Source: CAYLOC01 sp964385195 (lineage in GTDB: Bacteria > Actinomycetota > Actinomycetes > Propionibacteriales > Nocardioidaceae). Taken from it: a stretch of 15,804 nt of DNA. Under the pieces are notes generated by a model. It had not been told where the DNA came from. It made no database searches and saw only the letters and a list, made by a program, of their open reading frames with translations. The position numbers were made by a program, and so were the translations under genes. Location of the stretch: contig CAYLOC010000056.1 of NCBI GenBank assembly GCA_964385195.1, positions 1 through 15,804 of the forward strand. Reading direction: 5' to 3'. Shown here piece after piece: positions 12,413 to 15,804 of the stretch; position 1 is the stretch's first letter, and each line of letters starts with the position of its first letter.

Positions 12413-15400
12413 ATGAGCAACCAGTACCGCCCGGTGCCGACCCGGGTCGACCTGCCCGCGATGGAGCACGACATCCTGCGCTTCTGGCGCGAGCACGACA
12501 CGTTCGCCCAGTCGCTGCGGCAGACCGCCAACGGGTCCCCGTGGACGTTCTACGAAGGTCCACCCACGGCCAACGGCACGCCCGGCACGCACCACGTGGA
12601 GGCGCGGGTATTCAAGGACGTGTTCCCCCGGTTCAAGACGATGCAGGGTCACTACGTGGCCCGCAAGGGGGGATGGGACTGCCAGGGGCTGCACGTCGAG
12701 GTCGGTGTGGAGAAGGAGCTGGGCGTCTCCGGCAAACGGGCCATCGAGGAGTACGGCATCGCGGCGTTCAACGCCAAATGCCGGGAGTCGGTCGAGCGAC
12801 ACGTCGACGCGTTCGAGCAGATGACCGAGCGGATGGCGTACTGGGTCGACACCGAGCACGCCTACCGCACGATGGACTCCAGCTACATCGAGAGCGTCTG
12901 GTGGTCACTGAAGCAGGTCTTCGACGCCGGGCTGCTGTTCGAGGCGGACCGGATCTCGCCGTACTGTCCCCGGTGTGAGACGGCACTGTCCGATCACGAG
13001 CTCGGCCAGCCCGGCGCCTACGAGACGGTCTCCGACCCCTCGGTGTATGTGCGGATGCCGCTGACCTCCGGGCCGTGGAAGGACTCCGCCGCATTGCTGG
13101 TCTGGACCACCACGCCCTGGACGCTGGTGTCGAACACTGCGGTGGCGGTCCACCCGGACGTCGACTACGTCGTCGCCGGCAACGGTGCCGAGCGGCTCAT
13201 CGTGGCCCGCCCCCTGCTGGAGCGGGCCCTGGGCGAGGCGTGGACGGTGGAGGCGACCCTGACCGGTGCGGACATGGAGCACTGGACCTACCAGCGCCCG
13301 TTCGACCTCGTGGAGTTCCCCGACACCCCGGCCGCGCACTACGTCGTCCTCGCCGACTACGTCACCACCGAGGACGGCACCGGTCTGGTGCACCAGTCCC
13401 CTGCGTTCGGCGCCGACGACATGGCGGTCGCCAAGGACTACGGGCTCCCGGTGGTCAACCCCGTGCTCGGCAACGGCGAGTTCGACCCTGCGGTGCCACT
13501 CGTCGGTGGCCAGTTCTTCAAGCACGCCGACCGCGCTTTGGTGTCCGACCTGGAGTCCCGGGGGCTGTTGTTCGCGCACGCGTCGTACGAGCACTCCTAC
13601 CCGCACTGCTGGCGCTGTCACACACCGCTGATGTACTACGCGCTCCCGGCCTGGTACATCCGCACCACGGCGATCAAGGACCGCCTGCTTGCGGAGAACG
13701 AGCGCACCACCTGGTTCCCCGAGAGCGTCAAGCACGGTCGGTACGGCGACTGGCTGAACAACAACGTCGACTGGGCACTCTCCCGTACCAGGTTCTGGGG
13801 CACTCCGCTGCCGATCTGGCGGTGCGCGGACGGCCACCTGACGTGTGTGGGGTCCCTGGCCGAGCTCGGGGCGCTCGCCGGCCAGGACCTCGCCGGCCTC
13901 GACCCGCACCGGCCGTTCGTCGACGAGATCGAGGTGACATGCAAAGAGTGCGGCGCCGTCGCGCACCGGGTGCCGGAGGTGATCGATGCGTGGTACGACT
14001 CCGGGTCGATGCCGTTCGCACAGTGGGGCTACCCGTACCTGGAGGGATCCAAGCAGGCGTTCGAGGAGGCCTTCCCGGCGCAGTTCATCTGTGAGGCGAT
14101 CGACCAGACGCGTGGCTGGTTCTACTCGCTGATGGCGATCGGGACACTGGTGTTCGACCGCTCCTCGTACGAGAACGTCGTGTGCCTGGGGCTGTTGCTT
14201 GCCGCCGACGGACGGAAGATGAGCAAGCACCTGGGAAACATCGTCGAGCCGATCCCGCTGATGGAGAAGCACGGCGCGGACGCGGTGCGCTGGTTCATGG
14301 CCGCCTCCGGGTCCCCCTGGTCCGCGCGGCGGGTCAGTGACGACACGTTGCAGGAGATCGTGCGCAAGGTGTTGCTGACCTTCTGGAACACGGTCTCCTT
14401 CCACGTGCTCTACGCCCGTACGAACGGCTGGTCACCCGGGGACCAGGCACCCCCCGGAGCGGAGCTCTCGGTGCTGGACCGGTGGCTGGTGTCGGCCCGG
14501 CACCGGCTGGTCCGCGACGTCACCGCGGCGTTGGAGGCCTTCGACAGCCAACGGGCCGGTCACGTACTGGCCTCGTTCGTCGACGACCTGTCGAACTGGT
14601 ACGTACGCCGCTCCCGCCGCCGGTTCTGGGACGGCGAGCCCGCGGCCCTGCAGACCCTGCACGACACGCTGGAGGTCCTGACCCGGTTGCTGGCGCCGCT
14701 CACCCCGTTCGTCGCCGAACGGGTCTGGCAGGACCTGATCGTGCCGACCACGCCGGGGGCCGCCGAGTCGGTTCACCTGGCGACCTGGCCGACGTACGAC
14801 GAGGCGCTCGTCGACGTCGAGCTCGAGGAGTCGGTGGCGCTGGCGCGGCGGCTGGTTGAGCTGGGGCGGGCCGCGCGGGCCGCTGCGAAGGTGCGGACCC
14901 GGCAGCCGTTGCGGCAGGCGTTGGTGCCCTCGGCGGCGTACGACCGGCTGGGGGCCGCGCTGCGCGCCGAGGTAGCGGTCGAGCTGAACGTGCAGCAGGT
15001 ACGGTCCCTCGCGGGCTCGGGCGACCTGGTCGACTACTCGGTGAAGGCGAACTTCCGCAGCCTGGGCCGCCGGTTCGGCAAGCAGACACCCGCGGTCGCC
15101 GGCGCCATCGCCGCAGCCGACCCGGGACACCTGGCCGATGCCCTGGCCACCGACGGACGTAGCAGCGTCGAGGTCGAGGGCACCGAGGTGGAGCTGGAGC
15201 CCGATGACGTGATCGTCTCCGAGCGCCCGAAAGAGGGCTGGTCGGTGGTCAACGAGCACGGCGAGACGCTGGCGCTGGACCTGACGCTCACGCCGGACCT
15301 CGTCCGCGCCGGACTCGCCCGCGAGGTGGTGCGTGCGGTGCAGGAGGCCCGCAAGGAGCAGGGGCTGGACGTCTCCGACCGGATCGCGCTGTCCTGGGCC

Positions 15401-15568
15401 GCCACCGACGCTGACACGGCAGCGGCAATCCGCGAGCACGGCGACGTCATCGGCAATGAGGTGCTGGCGGTCCGGATGGACGAAGGCGGCGACCCCGGCA
15501 CGGACTGGCACCGGAACACCGATCTCGGTCTGGCGTTCCACCTGGTCACGACCGCTCAGAACAGCTAG
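12413..15568 (+). CDS. ileS: Isoleucyl-tRNA synthetase IleS (IleRS2-like, GTHH signature)
   Basis: A class Ia synthetase of 1051 residues that charges tRNA-Ile. The first ATP-binding signature is GPPTANGTPGTHHVEAR, where residues 58-61 read GTHH rather than HxGH. The second signature is KMSKH at 602-606. The CP1 editing domain contains WTTTPWTL (231-238) and GTGLVHQSPAFGADD. The usual GWDxHGLPVE reads GWDCQGLHVE (87-96). SPYCPRCETALSD (182-194) is a typical Cys-containing segment. The length and long C-terminal region fit the eukaryote-like IleRS2 group, and a GXHH variant of the signature has been linked to strong mupirocin resistance in that group. The ATG at 12413 follows AAGGACGAGAG, which the T-box leader can hide. 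The stop TAG overlaps the convergent DUF3046 stop within CTAG. Confidence 0.98.
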   Translation: MSNQYRPVPTRVDLPAMEHDILRFWREHDTFAQSLRQTANGSPWTFYEGPPTANGTPGTHHVEARVFKDVFPRFKTMQGHYVARKGGWDCQGLHVEVGVEKELGVSGKRAIEEYGIAAFNAKCRESVERHVDAFEQMTERMAYWVDTEHAYRTMDSSYIESVWWSLKQVFDAGLLFEADRISPYCPRCETALSDHELGQPGAYETVSDPSVYVRMPLTSGPWKDSAALLVWTTTPWTLVSNTAVAVHPDVDYVVAGNGAERLIVARPLLERALGEAWTVEATLTGADMEHWTYQRPFDLVEFPDTPAAHYVVLADYVTTEDGTGLVHQSPAFGADDMAVAKDYGLPVVNPVLGNGEFDPAVPLVGGQFFKHADRALVSDLESRGLLFAHASYEHSYPHCWRCHTPLMYYALPAWYIRTTAIKDRLLAENERTTWFPESVKHGRYGDWLNNNVDWALSRTRFWGTPLPIWRCADGHLTCVGSLAELGALAGQDLAGLDPHRPFVDEIEVTCKECGAVAHRVPEVIDAWYDSGSMPFAQWGYPYLEGSKQAFEEAFPAQFICEAIDQTRGWFYSLMAIGTLVFDRSSYENVVCLGLLLAADGRKMSKHLGNIVEPIPLMEKHGADAVRWFMAASGSPWSARRVSDDTLQEIVRKVLLTFWNTVSFHVLYARTNGWSPGDQAPPGAELSVLDRWLVSARHRLVRDVTAALEAFDSQRAGHVLASFVDDLSNWYVRRSRRRFWDGEPAALQTLHDTLEVLTRLLAPLTPFVAERVWQDLIVPTTPGAAESVHLATWPTYDEALVDVELEESVALARRLVELGRAARAAAKVRTRQPLRQALVPSAAYDRLGAALRAEVAVELNVQQVRSLAGSGDLVDYSVKANFRSLGRRFGKQTPAVAGAIAAADPGHLADALATDGRSSVEVEGTEVELEPDDVIVSERPKEGWSVVNEHGETLALDLTLTPDLVRAGLAREVVRAVQEARKEQGLDVSDRIALSWAATDADTAAAIREHGDVIGNEVLAVRMDEGGDPGTDWHRNTDLGLAFHLVTTAQNS

Positions 15569-15759
15569 CGGTCCCGGTCGGGCAGCCCGAGCTCGGCCCA
15601 GACCGCGCGCCACACCTCCTTCGGGGTCCGCCCGCTGGTGAGTGCCTGGTCGACGGTCTGGTCCCCGAGCCGATGCAGCACGTGCTCGCGCGCCCAGGTG
15701 CGGACATACCCCGGGCCAAGGGCGTGCTCCATCCGGGCCCAGAACTCGGTGTGGCGCAT
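15565..15759 (-). CDS. DUF3046 family small protein
   Basis: A 64-residue protein of unknown function found in actinobacteria. The sequence shows the family pattern: RHTEFWARM at 2-10, WAREHVLHRLGDQTVDQAL at 22-40, and WRAVWAELGLP at 50-60; length is normal. In many actinobacteria the gene is close to recA and recX; those genes are not visible here but could lie beyond the right edge. The ATG at 15757-15759 has no ribosome binding site but follows TAGCCT by 6 nt, fitting leaderless translation. The gene is convergent with ileS and overlaps it by the 4 bp CTAG, each strand reading its own TAG. Confidence 0.9.
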   Translation of the reverse strand: MRHTEFWARMEHALGPGYVRTWAREHVLHRLGDQTVDQALTSGRTPKEVWRAVWAELGLPDRDR

Positions 15760-15771
15760 GTGGTCAGGCTA
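15760..15771 (-). promoter_or_regulatory. Probable leaderless promoter (-10) of the DUF3046 gene
   Basis: On the minus strand TAGCCT (plus 15766-15771) is followed by 6 nt and then the ATG, so transcription should start at or next to the A of the start codon. The -35 position falls in the G-rich tract at 15776-15798 and has no TTGAC-like match. Confidence 0.5.
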
Positions 15772-15775
15772 ACCA

Positions 15776-15798
15776 CCCCACCCCACCCCGCCCCACCC
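15776..15798 (-). repeat. Tandem GGGGT-like tract, potential G-quadruplex
   Basis: The minus strand carries five consecutive G-runs (GGG then four GGGG) separated by single bases (T, C, T, T). This matches the G3+N1-7 quadruplex pattern with single-base loops, the most stable type in vitro. It covers the -35 region of the DUF3046 gene. It could equally be a slippage-prone pentamer repeat. Confidence 0.7.
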
Positions 15799-15804
15799 GG
15801 TTGA

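Noticed and set aside
12905..14404. A 499-codon minus-strand open frame opposite ileS
   Set aside because: Antisense shadow of a confidently identified gene; no motif and no plausible start signal.
1..15804. Defence system, prophage, insertion sequence, CRISPR array or biosynthetic cluster
   Set aside because: All long supported frames are conserved housekeeping genes; no transposase, integrase, nuclease cassette, spacer-repeat array or synthase gene is visible.

Overview
The window is a chromosomal housekeeping segment from a high-GC actinobacterium. The evidence is the very high GC content, frequent GTG starts, stop/start overlaps of the GTGA type, an actinobacterial-type DnaE1 with a complete PHP domain, an ileS T-box leader of the translational kind, and small actinobacterial families (DUF3352, DUF3046). 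The order ileS, lspA, RluA-type pseudouridine synthase, dnaE1 matches the order I recall from mycobacteria. Something near Pseudonocardiales is my guess, but the sequence alone does not fix the genus. The record is a draft scaffold: two runs of exactly 100 N (9698-9797 and 11889-11988) mark gaps of unknown true length.

Layout, right to left on the minus strand. A TraR/DksA-type zinc-finger gene, lspA and an RluA-family pseudouridine synthase gene form a tightly overlapping set (12075 to 9869). After a gapped intergenic region comes dnaE1 (9566-6042), then a small four-helix membrane protein (6004-5444) and a DUF3352 membrane-anchored protein (5387-3777). A 116-bp spacer carrying a 20-bp inverted repeat separates these from the histidine operon hisD-hisC-hisB-hisH (3660 to beyond position 1; hisH is cut by the window edge). 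The only plus-strand genes are ileS and its regulatory leader (12203-15568). A DUF3046 gene converges on the end of ileS.

How the genes work together. hisD, hisC, hisB and hisH encode four steps or subunits of histidine biosynthesis and are linked by GTGA overlaps. ileS is controlled by a T-box riboswitch: an AUC specifier sits in a short hairpin loop, the T-box sequence is clear, and a hairpin that would sequester the ribosome binding site competes with the antisequestrator, so uncharged tRNA-Ile should open translation. The remaining genes serve replication, rRNA modification, lipoprotein processing and, probably, transcription control.

No defence system, phage, insertion sequence, CRISPR array or secondary-metabolite locus is visible. 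The interesting signals are smaller: the T-box leader; an IleRS with a rearranged HIGH motif (GTHH); a DksA-like protein with a histone-H1-like Lys/Ala tail that broke the assembly; several departures from conserved motifs in HisD, IleRS and the pseudouridine synthase; a G-quadruplex-forming tract at a likely leaderless promoter; an inverted repeat overlapping the hisD promoter; and a possible CTG start for lspA.
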